From a virus: 41,834 bases of DNA. Positions 1 through 7,425 of the stretch are shown piece after piece (the stretch's first letter is position 1; every line of letters starts with the position of its first letter). The position numbers and the translations under genes are program-made. Location of the stretch: IMG/VR virus record IMGVR_UViG_3300034073_004613, positions 1-41,834 of that record. The stretch is one strand, 5' to 3'. Under the pieces are notes generated by a model. It worked only from the letters and a program-made list of their open reading frames with translations. It did not search any database and was not told the origin of the DNA.

Positions 1-2
1 TT

Positions 3-1031
3 GTAACAGGGTTTGATGATTACTTTACCGTATCTTTTGAATTTGAAATCGAAACTGAAAGTCAAGATGATATAAAATTAAACTTTGAAGATTTAGATGA
101 TGAGATTGCTGAGGACATCATTGCCATAATTTTTAAAGATTTAGAAGTAAGAGGTAGAACTAATAAAAAGTTTGTTAGAGATTTAGTTTATTCACTTTTA
201 GACTATGTAGATAATGATGTTATTGATATAGAAACATATAATTCGATGTTTTCTGATGGAGTCGCTTCAAATAGCGAACAGATAAATATACTTAGACATG
301 CAAAGGCTGTAATATCTAGTTTTATCGGCATTGAGGATTTGACACATCTTAAAAAGATGGTAAAATTACATTTATCTGACTTTTATAGAAAATGGTACAG
401 AAGGATTGATTTTATTGGTGATGCTACCTTAGATAGGGGTATAGAAATTAAACCTAAAACATATCTAAAAAGTATTTCTGAATCTATTGAAATGTTGAAC
501 GACTTTTTTACAAATATGAAATCTCAGGATTATTGGGTTTTTTCGGAAAGAACTGGACTACATATAAATGTTGGAACAAATAAAAAAAGTGAGTGGAATT
601 CGATTAAAGGTCTATTGATTTTAAATGATATTTCAAAATCTGGAACACCTCTAGTATTTAAAGATATGACCTGGCGAATGAATAATAACTTTTGTGGATC
701 ACTTATATCTCAAATAAATAATATGAGTGATATTGAAAAATTAGATTTAAAATCTAAGATTGATTTAAATAATGTCAACTCAGCAGAAGATATACTAAAT
801 CAATTTTTAGTAGAAAGAATAAAACTATGGGGTGTCAAAAACTTTGGATTTAATATAACAAAACTAGATCAGAATTATGTTGAATTTCGATATGTTGGTG
901 GTATTATAAATTCAGAAGTTGTAATTGAAAAGCTTAAATATTTCTGTTTTTTGGTTTATTGTATGACAAATAAAGAATATAAAAGAAAAGAATATTTAGG
1001 TAAATTGTATAAGTTTGTTGATAATCTTTAA
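3..1031 (+). CDS. Amidoligase-like protein (5'-truncated by window edge)
   Basis: The reading frame is open from the first bases of the window, so the start lies upstream; the ATG at 246 is only an internal methionine. Four blocks match the putative amidoligase family (Amidoligase_2, the glutamine-synthetase/gamma-glutamylcysteine-ligase-like COOH-NH2 ligases). These are an N-terminal FEFEIE strand (around 45-65), a D-x-T-L-x-x-G-x-E-I-K-P block (around 420-455), the diagnostic G-L-H-I-N-V-G motif (around 555-575) and a V-E-F-R-x-x-G-G block (around 882-905). Family members are thought to form amide bonds between a carboxylate and an amine, often on peptides, but the substrate here cannot be read from sequence. 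The gene ends directly against the convergent hydrolase gene with no intergenic space. Family call fairly sure; function inferred. Confidence 0.72.
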   Translation, partial: VTGFDDYFTVSFEFEIETESQDDIKLNFEDLDDEIAEDIIAIIFKDLEVRGRTNKKFVRDLVYSLLDYVDNDVIDIETYNSMFSDGVASNSEQINILRHAKAVISSFIGIEDLTHLKKMVKLHLSDFYRKWYRRIDFIGDATLDRGIEIKPKTYLKSISESIEMLNDFFTNMKSQDYWVFSERTGLHINVGTNKKSEWNSIKGLLILNDISKSGTPLVFKDMTWRMNNNFCGSLISQINNMSDIEKLDLKSKIDLNNVNSAEDILNQFLVERIKLWGVKNFGFNITKLDQNYVEFRYVGGIINSEVVIEKLKYFCFLVYCMTNKEYKRKEYLGKLYKFVDNL

Positions 1032-1682
1032 CTACTTAATTGGACAGTGATTTGCGCTGTAAATATATTTCCAATTTCTTTTAATATTCACACCTATTTT
1101 TTCAGCGGTTGTTATTATATCCTCTAAACATTCAGAATCAGAACCACCAACAATAATAACTTCTTTTCCTTTCATACTTAGAAGAAGTTTATATAGTTTT
1201 ATAGGAACATGAAACCACCTATGATTATTTCCTATGTAAACAATTAATGTTCCTTCTTTTGTTTCAAAACATTCTCCCTTTTGAAGTGTTCCGTCTAATT
1301 CTTTGCTTTTGATTAGTTTGTAGGTTTTCTCATCCAAAATACCCTTATTACCATCACTATTTTTCATTTTTGTATTATAGAAGTCAGAATCAACATCATA
1401 GTTGTATCTCTTTTCAATTAAATCCTTTTGATTTGGAAAATGATATAAGTCATCGTGTATTGGTATCTCTGGATTTTCATCATATAAGTATTGTTTGTCT
1501 ACATCTTTGCCATCAACATGATTATCAAATATTTGATAGACATGTTGAAAAGTCTCACAGTATTTTTTCAATTCATTCAAATACATTTCTGAAAAGTACT
1601 TTCTAAAGGATTTCTGAACATCAACTACAATAAGAGTATCTCCTATCTGTTCAAAGTCTTCATATAGTTTAAGGTATCTCAT
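1032..1682 (-). CDS. Isochorismatase/nicotinamidase-like cysteine hydrolase with N-terminal capsid-targeting-like tag
   Basis: 216 aa. After a 10-residue leader MRYLKLYEDF, the protein shows the isochorismatase-like fold signatures. They are D21 in a V-V-D-V-Q-x-x-F strand, K91 in E-K-R-Y-x-Y-x-V-x-S-D-F, and C185 in V-G-G-S-D-S-E-C-L-E-D. Asp-Lys-Cys is the known catalytic triad of this superfamily, so the enzyme is probably active. Members hydrolyse isochorismate, nicotinamide, N-carbamoyl compounds or similar amides; the substrate is not predictable here. The leader matches the tag shared by other proteins in this window and is absent from ordinary cellular isochorismatases, so packaging into the capsid is inferred. 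A TTAATATATAA box ends only three bases before the ATG. The 3' end abuts the amidoligase-like gene. Confidence 0.7.
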   Translation of the reverse strand: MRYLKLYEDFEQIGDTLIVVDVQKSFRKYFSEMYLNELKKYCETFQHVYQIFDNHVDGKDVDKQYLYDENPEIPIHDDLYHFPNQKDLIEKRYNYDVDSDFYNTKMKNSDGNKGILDEKTYKLIKSKELDGTLQKGECFETKEGTLIVYIGNNHRWFHVPIKLYKLLLSMKGKEVIIVGGSDSECLEDIITTAEKIGVNIKRNWKYIYSANHCPIK

Positions 1683-1685
1683 TAA

Positions 1686-1696
1686 TTATATATTAA
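1686..1696 (-). promoter_or_regulatory. Late-promoter-like box TTAATATATAA
   Basis: Exact copy of the recurring AT box, on the minus strand, ending 3 bases before the ATG of the isochorismatase-like gene. If it acts as a T4-late-type -10 element, transcription would begin almost at the start codon, giving a leaderless mRNA. Function inferred from recurrence at many gene starts. Confidence 0.5.
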
Positions 1697-1703
1697 ATAA
1701 AAA

Positions 1704-1723
1704 ACCCATCATTTCTGATGGGT
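1704..1723 (-). terminator. Rho-independent terminator after the Q/G/E-repeat gene
   Basis: Perfect 8-bp stem ACCCATCA / TGATGGGT around a TTTC loop, followed on the minus strand by a T-rich run. It sits between the repeat-tail gene (1745-2374) and the hydrolase gene, and would end the upstream minus transcript. The same CCCATC/GATGGG stem recurs near 7725 and 20540. Confidence 0.8.
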
Positions 1724-1744
1724 CGATGATAATATATTTTAAGA

Positions 1745-2374
1745 TTATTCTTCTGGAAGTTTTTCTTCTCCCTCTTCTTGTCCTTCCTCTTTCTCTTCTT
1801 GTCCTTCCTCTTTCTCTTCTTGTCCTTCCTCTTTCTCTTCTTGTCCTTCCTCTTTCTCTTCTTGTCCTTCCTCTTTCTCTTCTTGTCCTTGACCTTGTCC
1901 CTGTGGTTCTTCAAATTCTTCTTCTTTTTGTCCTTGGCCTTGAGTTTGTCCTTGGCCTTGAGTTTGTCCTTGACCTTGAGTTTGTCCTTGACCTTGAGTT
2001 TGTCCTTGAGCTTGTGGTTGAGTTTCCGCTTGAGCTTGTGGTTGAGTTTCTGTTTGAACTTGAGTTTGACCTTGTCCTTGTGTCTGAGTCTGACCACCCA
2101 TTATCGCACCTCCTGGAATTTTCTCAACATCTAAGAAATTCATATTAATATACTTAACAATTTCTTCAGCGATATCAACATCTCCAAAAAACTGACGAAG
2201 ATTCTTACCAGTTGTATCTTTAACTTTTTTAACATAAGCATTAATCAAAGATTGAGGAATATCAATCATAGTTTTAACCTTATATATGTCGTTTACTTGA
2301 AGAACTGATTCTTTGATAATCTCTTCTCTGTTCTTCTTAACACGATATTTTTCGAATGTTCTAATATGCTTCAT
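1745..2374 (-). CDS. Tagged protein with long TQGQGQ / EEKEEGQ repeat tail
   Basis: 209 aa. It starts with the tag-like MKHIRTFEKY, followed by a basic segment and an approximately 80-residue predicted helical domain (V-N-D-I-Y-K-V-K-T-M-I-D-I-P onwards). From about residue 93 the protein is low complexity: first Q/T/G/A repeats (TQGQGQ units), then acidic EEKEEGQ heptads to the C terminus. The reading frame, not its mirror frames, is supported by the tag, by the upstream AT box at 2400-2410 and by the downstream terminator. Highly acidic or glutamine-rich tails occur on DNA-mimicking and virion internal proteins, but nothing here shows a specific activity. The long ORFs in other frames are by-products of the repeats. 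Confidence 0.7.
   Translation of the reverse strand: MKHIRTFEKYRVKKNREEIIKESVLQVNDIYKVKTMIDIPQSLINAYVKKVKDTTGKNLRQFFGDVDIAEEIVKYINMNFLDVEKIPGGAIMGGQTQTQGQGQTQVQTETQPQAQAETQPQAQGQTQGQGQTQGQGQTQGQGQTQGQGQKEEEFEEPQGQGQGQEEKEEGQEEKEEGQEEKEEGQEEKEEGQEEKEEGQEEGEEKLPEE
1777..1890. repeat. 21-bp tandem repeat (about 5 copies) inside the coding region
   Basis: The string CTTGTCCTT recurs at 1777, 1798, 1819, 1840, 1861 and 1882, a strict 21-base period. The unit encodes the acidic heptad EEKEEGQ on the minus strand. Near-identical DNA copies imply recent slippage or unequal exchange, so copy number probably varies between relatives. Confidence 0.9.
1927..2064. repeat. 18-bp tandem repeat, then a 24-bp repeat, coding for Q/G-rich units
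   Basis: Five 18-base units beginning TTTGTCCTTG follow each other from 1927 to 2016 and encode TQGQGQ-type hexapeptides on the minus strand. A related unit of 24 bases then repeats about twice to 2064. Together with the 21-bp array this gives three repeat registers in one gene. Confidence 0.85.
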
Positions 2375-2399
2375 TTTTTTTAAGTATATTTTTTATAGG

Positions 2400-2410
2400 T
2401 TATATATTAA
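2400..2410 (-). promoter_or_regulatory. Late-promoter-like box TTAATATATAA
   Basis: Exact recurring AT box on the minus strand, 25 bases before the ATG of the repeat-tail gene at 2374, a normal spacing for a promoter with a short leader. Confidence 0.5.
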
Positions 2411-2431
2411 CTCTAAAAAGTCATTTTTTTC

Positions 2432-2923
2432 TCATGGTTTCAATATTGTTGCTGTCACAAATCCGACTACTAAACCAATTCCTCCTCCAATTAAAATTTT
2501 ACCTTTTGTTCTTTTTATTTTATTAAGATGTAAGTCAATTTCCTTATTTTTATTCTCAATTTCCTTCTTGTACGTTTCTTCTGTTATTTTATAATTTGAA
2601 ACTTGTAAATTAAGATTATTGATTTCTTTATCTTTACCTATTATCAAACTATTTTTATTTTTTATCAATTTATCTTGAGAGTTGATTGTTTTATCCTTTT
2701 CCTCTATTGTTCTTATACAAGAAGAATCCACATTATTAATTTGAGTTGACATTTTTTCATAAAGTGGTAATAGATCTGTTTTATTGTCTAATGCCTGAGC
2801 TTGTTCGAGTGTTAGAACAACAAGTTTTGTTCCTACAGAATCCACTGTGAATAATGGATATTCAATCTGTGCAAAGATTTTTGATGATAAAATCATCATT
2901 AGTATTATTAAAATATGTTTCAT
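2432..2923 (-). CDS. Exported coiled-coil protein with C-terminal membrane segment (spanin-like)
   Basis: 163 aa. A clear signal peptide (MKH, a hydrophobic run of leucines and isoleucines, then S-S-K-I-F-A-Q) suggests cleavage after Ala by signal peptidase I. There is no lipobox cysteine. The middle (residues about 60-135) is a long coiled coil of I-x-x-K-D repeats. The last about 20 residues form a glycine-rich membrane helix (I-G-G-G-I-G-L-V-V-G-F-V). It overlaps the preceding gene by four bases (ATGA), so the two are translationally coupled. The pair resembles a two-component spanin, which joins inner and outer membranes at lysis, but the missing lipobox and extra C-terminal helix are unusual. 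Role inferred from architecture only. Confidence 0.55.
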   Translation of the reverse strand: MKHILIILMMILSSKIFAQIEYPLFTVDSVGTKLVVLTLEQAQALDNKTDLLPLYEKMSTQINNVDSSCIRTIEEKDKTINSQDKLIKNKNSLIIGKDKEINNLNLQVSNYKITEETYKKEIENKNKEIDLHLNKIKRTKGKILIGGGIGLVVGFVTATILKP

Positions 2924-3336
2924 TTTTTTGATTTAGATTTTAGTGAGTTTAATAAATCGTTTCCATCTCTATTTGCTGGATGTTTTTTTATTTCCTCTAT
3001 TTTGATTTTAGTTTCCTCTAATTCTTTTCTTAACTTATCCAATTCTTGTCTAGATAGGTTTGCTTTATTTTTTTGGTCTTTAACCTCTTTTTCTAATACA
3101 TTAGATCTATAGATTAGAGAGTCGTTATGTTTTCTTACAACTGTCAGGTCTAATTCTAATTTTTCTCTCTCTTTTAAGAGAGAGTCTCTTTTTTGTTGTA
3201 TCATTTTATTTTCCTCTCTTAGTTTTTCGAGTTCTTTTTTATATTGTTTATCTCCTTCATATAGACTTTTCCACACAAAAACACAACAAATTAGTGTTAA
3301 TACTAGTATCAAAATTGTTTTTAAATCTATTTTCAT
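2920..3336 (-). CDS. Membrane-anchored coiled-coil protein (Rz / i-spanin-like)
   Basis: 138 aa. It has an N-terminal transmembrane segment (residues 8-24, I-L-I-L-V-L-T-L-I-C-C-V-F-V-W) with a short basic cytoplasmic start, followed by a continuous charged coiled coil to about residue 118 and a basic tail. This N-in/C-out topology with a periplasmic coiled coil is that of Rz-type inner-membrane spanins. It is the first gene of a two-gene unit, overlapping the exported partner by ATGA, with an AT-box promoter (3354-3364) upstream. No holin or endolysin is recognisable next to it. A tail- or host-envelope-associated role remains possible. Confidence 0.55.
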   Translation of the reverse strand: MKIDLKTILILVLTLICCVFVWKSLYEGDKQYKKELEKLREENKMIQQKRDSLLKEREKLELDLTVVRKHNDSLIYRSNVLEKEVKDQKNKANLSRQELDKLRKELEETKIKIEEIKKHPANRDGNDLLNSLKSKSKK

Positions 3337-3353
3337 ATTATTTTCTATTTTCG

Positions 3354-3364
3354 ATATATATAAA
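3354..3364 (-). promoter_or_regulatory. Late-promoter-like box TTTATATATAT
   Basis: Variant of the recurring AT box on the minus strand, 17 bases before the ATG of the spanin-like pair at 3336. It is one half of the divergent spanin/clpS intergenic region. Confidence 0.45.
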
Positions 3365-3438
3365 AATTATTTTATCTTTCAATTGAAATTTATTATCTTT
3401 GAGAAAATAGATTATCAAACAAATAAAATTATAAATAT

Positions 3439-3449
3439 ATAATATATAC
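3439..3449 (+). promoter_or_regulatory. AT box upstream of clpS (contains TATAAATA and AATATATAC)
   Basis: The stretch from 3430 carries TATAAATA, identical to the T4 late -10 consensus, running into AATATATAC (3441-3449). The clpS ATG follows at 3471 after an A-rich leader without a Shine-Dalgarno sequence. Confidence 0.5.
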
Positions 3450-3470
3450 TTAAACATAAAATTTCAAATT

Positions 3471-3755
3471 ATGGCAACAATCACAAAAAAGAAGACACAG
3501 TCTAAAGCTGACGAAATACTCTCTAAGCCTTATCGATTGATACTTCACAATGATGATTATAATACCTTTGATTGGGTAATCACTTGTCTTATGAAGGTTT
3601 GTAACCATGAGTTCGAACAGGCCTCACAATGTGCACATATTGTCCATTATAAAGGCAAATGTGATGTGAAGTATGGAGACTTAGAAATCATTTCTGAAAT
3701 GAAGAATAAACTTGCTAGTGCTGGTCTTAGTGTTACTATGGAAGTAAACAGTTAA
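3471..3755 (+). CDS. clpS: ClpS-like N-degron adaptor
   Basis: 94 aa, full length for ClpS. After a basic, disordered N terminus (residues 1-19) comes the ClpS core. It has Y-R-L-I-L-H-N-D-D-Y-N-T (residues 21-32) with the N-D-D residues that line the N-degron pocket, then the helix L-M-K-V-C-N-H-E-F-E-Q-A, then A-H-I-V-H-Y-K-G-K with the pocket histidine. ClpS hands proteins with destabilising N-terminal residues to the ClpAP/ClpCP protease. A phage copy could redirect host proteolysis during infection, which is inference. The phrase F-D-W-V-I-T-C-L and the C-x-V-x-x-G pattern resemble Bacteroidetes ClpS, hinting at acquisition from the host. Its stop codon overlaps that of the convergent terL within the bases TTAA. 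Confidence 0.9.
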   Translation: MATITKKKTQSKADEILSKPYRLILHNDDYNTFDWVITCLMKVCNHEFEQASQCAHIVHYKGKCDVKYGDLEIISEMKNKLASAGLSVTMEVNS

Positions 3756-5890
3756 ATGTTTTTACCAAACCAATCAATGTTTCTTGAGTTTGGATTTTTC
3801 CTTTGATTCTGTTTTCTCAATCTTAATACTTGTCCATAATCTAGTGATTCAACATGATCCATCTGATTAAGACAATTATTTACGTAACTTACAAAGTCTT
3901 TTGGTAAAAATTTATTAAACCACTCTTCCACCATCTCTTTATATTCATATTTTTGAATAATTGAAGTCATGTTGACTACGGTCATTACGGTGTCATCATG
4001 TCCAACATCGGCAGCATATCTTATGTTACCAGAGGATGTTATGTGTTTAACAAATGTGGTTATCTCTCTTATGTTCTCTTCATTTGTTATTATAATGCTT
4101 TTTGATTGTAGAAGACCTTGATAATCTTTGACTAACAGGTTTTTATTTTCCCCTACTTTAAGACCCATTTTTTCCTCGGTTGAGTCAATTCTGTGTTTGT
4201 ATCTAACAAACACAGAGGAACCATAGTTGTTTCTTCCTTCAAAAACATGTGGTAGTTCAGCAAAAAGAGCATTTCCATAGTTGTTTAACTCGACAACGAC
4301 TTTTACATTTTCAGGATTTAGATATTCAAATACTATCATATAAAGTAATTCAGCAAGCTGTTTAACCGAAACCAAATTACTTCTGTAAATGCCTATCTGT
4401 TCTAATCTAAAGAAATCAACTATAGAAGTATATGATAATTTTTGAATTTCTATTAATTCAGTTGGTTTTGGAGAAATCTTAAAAATGTTTATAACAGAGT
4501 AATCTTGACCTAATCCCTCGGATATATCGACCGAAATAACTACTTTGTAATCTTTTCTCCTAAGAGGTATGAATATCTCATCATCATCAATCCATTTTAA
4601 TTCGTTATAACTGAACTTAAGTCTTGAATCAAATTCTGGTATTTCTTCAAATAAAAAATTCTTTTTACCCTTTAATAATTCATCAATTATTGACTCACTT
4701 AATAATGATTTACTTGAATTGATAAATCTTAATCCATATTCTTGATTAAAGGCATCTTCTCCTCCTATATCTTTAATTGCTTCTTCTTTCCAAGTGGTCG
4801 TCTCCGCAATCATTCTTATAGGAACCTCATGTCCTTTTTTGTCAATGAATGTCATAGATTTAACCTCTTCATCCGAACACATCTCATTATTATAAACATA
4901 GATTATATCTTTTTGTATATCAATATTGTATATCATCTCAACTTTTGTTTTACCTTCCCATCTTTCTTTCATCAGTTGTAGAATGTCTTCTTTTGTTACT
5001 CCATGTTCATATAATTTATGATTATTTAATCTTATGTAAGTTAGGAATCTACCTGGTACTTGATACCAGTATACCCTCATTGGTTTATAGTTATTTTTTT
5101 GAGGATCACCATCAGGCCTTTCAGCATCGGTTAGTAATCTATGAAATAAATTCATACCATTTGGGGTTGATGTGATAATAATCTTAGAGTTTTGAACAGC
5201 TGATACAGTCGGAAATGCTGCCGTATAGTATGGTTCTATGATATTAGATGGGATGTGTGCAAACTCATCTAAATAAAGAACATCAATGGTAAAACCAATT
5301 GCTGGTGTTTTAGTTCTTGCTGATGTTTTTATTCTACATCCATTTTCAAATGTTAACGACTTTTGATTCCAGGTTTTTATACCAGGTTTGAGAAAGAAAG
5401 GAAGTAGTGAGTAGATTGACTTTATTTTATCTACAATTTCTATTGCTGTATCACCCTTATTTGCTACAATCATTATGTTCTTATCATTGTTAAATAAGAT
5501 GGTATGTAACATGAAAATTGATGATGATATAGTTTTACCAACCTGTCTTGACGCCATCAAGATATTAAATCTACTATTCATAAAATTATCAAGTATCTGT
5601 TTCTGATACTCTCTTAGTTTGATATTATTAATAGATCCATCTTCTGTTTTAACTTTACAATACTTCTCTGTGAAATAATGAACATCAAGTGCACATCTAA
5701 CATATTCTTGTTGTTCATCTGGTGTCATTTTAAATGTAACACCTGATCTTCTTAGACCGACTTCACTTTTTAGCCAAGGATTTTGAAATTTCTTTACAAC
5801 AACACCATCATTTATCTTGTCTGTTGCCTCATCTACTAATTTAGTAGTGAAAATCATTTGTTTTTCTATGGGTTGTTTACCAAAGGACAT
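3752..5890 (-). CDS. terL: Terminase large subunit (T4 gp17-type ATPase-nuclease)
   Basis: 712 aa. This is the motor that packages DNA into proheads and cuts the concatemer. The ATPase domain shows Walker A S-R-Q-V-G-K-T (residues 114-120), Walker B V-L-Y-L-D-E-F (204-210) and the coupling motif T-S-T-P-N-G (240-245). The RNase H-like nuclease domain shows acidic residues at D454 (I-S-V-D-I-S-E-G), E533 (V-V-V-E-L-N-N-Y-G-N) and D627 with D631/D632 (A-A-D-V-G-H-D-D). All key residues are present, so the enzyme should be active. The length is slightly above T4 gp17 (610 aa). The gene runs opposite to the possible small subunit and converges on clpS. Confidence 0.96.
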   Translation of the reverse strand: MSFGKQPIEKQMIFTTKLVDEATDKINDGVVVKKFQNPWLKSEVGLRRSGVTFKMTPDEQQEYVRCALDVHYFTEKYCKVKTEDGSINNIKLREYQKQILDNFMNSRFNILMASRQVGKTISSSIFMLHTILFNNDKNIMIVANKGDTAIEIVDKIKSIYSLLPFFLKPGIKTWNQKSLTFENGCRIKTSARTKTPAIGFTIDVLYLDEFAHIPSNIIEPYYTAAFPTVSAVQNSKIIITSTPNGMNLFHRLLTDAERPDGDPQKNNYKPMRVYWYQVPGRFLTYIRLNNHKLYEHGVTKEDILQLMKERWEGKTKVEMIYNIDIQKDIIYVYNNEMCSDEEVKSMTFIDKKGHEVPIRMIAETTTWKEEAIKDIGGEDAFNQEYGLRFINSSKSLLSESIIDELLKGKKNFLFEEIPEFDSRLKFSYNELKWIDDDEIFIPLRRKDYKVVISVDISEGLGQDYSVINIFKISPKPTELIEIQKLSYTSIVDFFRLEQIGIYRSNLVSVKQLAELLYMIVFEYLNPENVKVVVELNNYGNALFAELPHVFEGRNNYGSSVFVRYKHRIDSTEEKMGLKVGENKNLLVKDYQGLLQSKSIIITNEENIREITTFVKHITSSGNIRYAADVGHDDTVMTVVNMTSIIQKYEYKEMVEEWFNKFLPKDFVSYVNNCLNQMDHVESLDYGQVLRLRKQNQRKNPNSRNIDWFGKNI

Positions 5891-5908
5891 AAGGGATGAT
5901 AATACTTT

Positions 5909-5919
5909 TTAATATATAT
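5909..5919 (+). promoter_or_regulatory. Late-promoter-like box TTAATATATAT (divergent terL/terS-candidate region)
   Basis: Recurring AT box, 19 bases before the ATG at 5939. Its core AATATATATT is self-complementary, so it may also serve terL, whose ATG lies about 20 bases away on the other strand. Confidence 0.5.
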
Positions 5920-5938
5920 TGTAAAAAACCACTCTTCT

Positions 5939-6565
5939 ATGTCAAAAACAGAGAATGAAAGAAATAGACTTCAAGATGAATTTGAACAAATACAATCACA
6001 GAGTAATGATTTTGATATATCTAAACATCTTGCTAAGCCTGAGGATTTACCTGAATTAGGAGAAATTCAGATTTATGACTATGAGTCAGATATGGATGTT
6101 TCTGGTCAGCAATCACTTGATGTATTGGAGTCACTTGTTGATTTATATTTAAGTGATGTTCCTCAATTAAAAGAACATCCGTATATCAAAAATAAAATGA
6201 AGGAGGATGCTCAAGTTTATGCTGAGGCTATTTTTCTTACAAAGATGACAAGAAAGAACTTTTTGAATCAATTAAAACAAGTTGATAATGGTGATAACTC
6301 TGCTAGAATGCACGAAGTCGTTAATCAAACAATTGGTCAAATTAGAGAAAATGCAAAGTTTCTTTCTAATCAAAGGACGGATTTAGAGAAGTTTTATAAA
6401 ACACTCAGAAGTGATATGGGTCTTAACAACATTGAGAATCCTGAGGTAATAAAGGCACAGGCTGCTACTCAAGTGGAGTCTAATCAAGAGGGTGATATAA
6501 TGAATAATAGACAACTTAATGATTTAATCAAAAATGCTATGATTAATAGAGATAGTAATAAGTGA
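5939..6565 (+). CDS. Helical acidic protein, possible terminase small subunit
   Basis: 208 aa, predicted almost wholly helical. The N-terminal 60 residues are charged and disordered; a helical core follows (about 65-165). It includes an R-M-H-E-V-V-N-Q-T-I-G-Q-I-R block that is loosely like the P-R-x-x-E-V-L segment of T4-type small terminases. Residues 175-208 form a polar tail. It sits divergently next to terL with only 48 bases between them. I do not see a clear helix-turn-helix, and the terS assignment is by position and weak resemblance only. It could equally be another head or packaging accessory protein. Confidence 0.4.
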   Translation: MSKTENERNRLQDEFEQIQSQSNDFDISKHLAKPEDLPELGEIQIYDYESDMDVSGQQSLDVLESLVDLYLSDVPQLKEHPYIKNKMKEDAQVYAEAIFLTKMTRKNFLNQLKQVDNGDNSARMHEVVNQTIGQIRENAKFLSNQRTDLEKFYKTLRSDMGLNNIENPEVIKAQAATQVESNQEGDIMNNRQLNDLIKNAMINRDSNK

Positions 6566-6567
6566 GT

Positions 6568-7425
6568 TTAATATTTAAATCTTGACCAAGAAAACGATTC
6601 AAATGTTTTGAAGAGATTGGGTAACTTTATATAAGTCGTAGTTTTTACAAATCTATTCAATTTATTTGGAGTTATAAGATTCACATATAATATTTTCTCT
6701 GTTTTCTTCAATTTATCTTTAATTTGTTCCATAATTTCTTTTTCGGTATTCGATAAGATAAATTGCAATATTTCTGTTGACTTTTTTGCCATTTCAACCG
6801 TATTTACTTCATCTTCGTAAAAGTTTATCTCATCATATTCTGTTAGTTCTTGATTAGTAAATTTATTAATATCGGTTTTAAATCCAACTATATGTTGAAT
6901 CAAAAGTCTAATTTTTTTATGAGAAATTTCATCTTCATCACGATTATAGAAAGTTTCAGAAATAAAATAGTATTTTTTAATTTTTAACCCATTCTCTTCT
7001 AATTTAGACTCTAACTTTTCTATGAAATATTCATAGTTATTTTTATTGTTTTTAGAACATATGATATAGATATCGTCAGTTGTGTTTTTTAGATGAATAA
7101 TGTTATCTAAATTAATTTTATGGTCTAAATTTTCTATTAATTCTTTATTGAAGAACTCTTGCATTGAAAAGGATAAATTTGATATGTTTGTTTTAGAATT
7201 TTTACATTTTATTTTAATATCATTCATCAAATATTCTGGTAGAAAATACTCTTCTCCTGAAAATTTTATTTTGAATCCATTATTTCTAAAAATACCTTTT
7301 TTAATCAAATTAAAATCCGATTTAGTTATTTTGATAATTGGTACATTAGGATACATCTTGTCCACCAACCAAACTTTAGATTCTGTTTTAATAAGTGTAT
7401 CTATGTCAAAGAAATGAGACTTCAT
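6568..7425 (-). CDS. HAD-superfamily-like phage protein
   Basis: 285 aa. The order of short motifs fits the haloacid dehalogenase fold. H-F-F-D-I-D-T-L (residues 4-11) has D7 and D9 placed as in the D-x-D-x-T nucleophile loop. I-Y-I-I-C-S-K-N (119-126) has S124 in the motif II position. A K-K pair at 170-171 could supply the motif III lysine, and I-N-F-Y-E-D-E-V-N (200-208) resembles the acidic motif IV. HAD proteins are mostly phosphatases or nucleotidases; the substrate is unknown here. Between motifs I and II lies a long insertion (about residues 15-115). Its start overlaps the zinc-ribbon gene upstream by four bases (ATGA). The HAD call is inference from motif order; overall similarity looks low. 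Confidence 0.5.
   Translation of the reverse strand: MKSHFFDIDTLIKTESKVWLVDKMYPNVPIIKITKSDFNLIKKGIFRNNGFKIKFSGEEYFLPEYLMNDIKIKCKNSKTNISNLSFSMQEFFNKELIENLDHKINLDNIIHLKNTTDDIYIICSKNNKNNYEYFIEKLESKLEENGLKIKKYYFISETFYNRDEDEISHKKIRLLIQHIVGFKTDINKFTNQELTEYDEINFYEDEVNTVEMAKKSTEILQFILSNTEKEIMEQIKDKLKKTEKILYVNLITPNKLNRFVKTTTYIKLPNLFKTFESFSWSRFKY

Noticed and set aside
1777-2064. Possible CRISPR array
   Set aside because: The units are adjacent with no unique spacers and lie inside a coding frame.
1693-2148. Several long reading frames overlapping the repeat-tail gene on both strands
   Set aside because: They exist only because the 18- and 21-bp repeats are free of stop codons in all frames; they give monotonous L/F/S or K/D/R proteins, and only the 1745-2374 frame has the tag, promoter and terminator.
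2867-2923. Shared tag on the exported coiled-coil protein (MKHILII)
   Set aside because: The first residues look similar, but the hydrophobic run with S-S-K-I-F-A-Q is a normal signal peptide.
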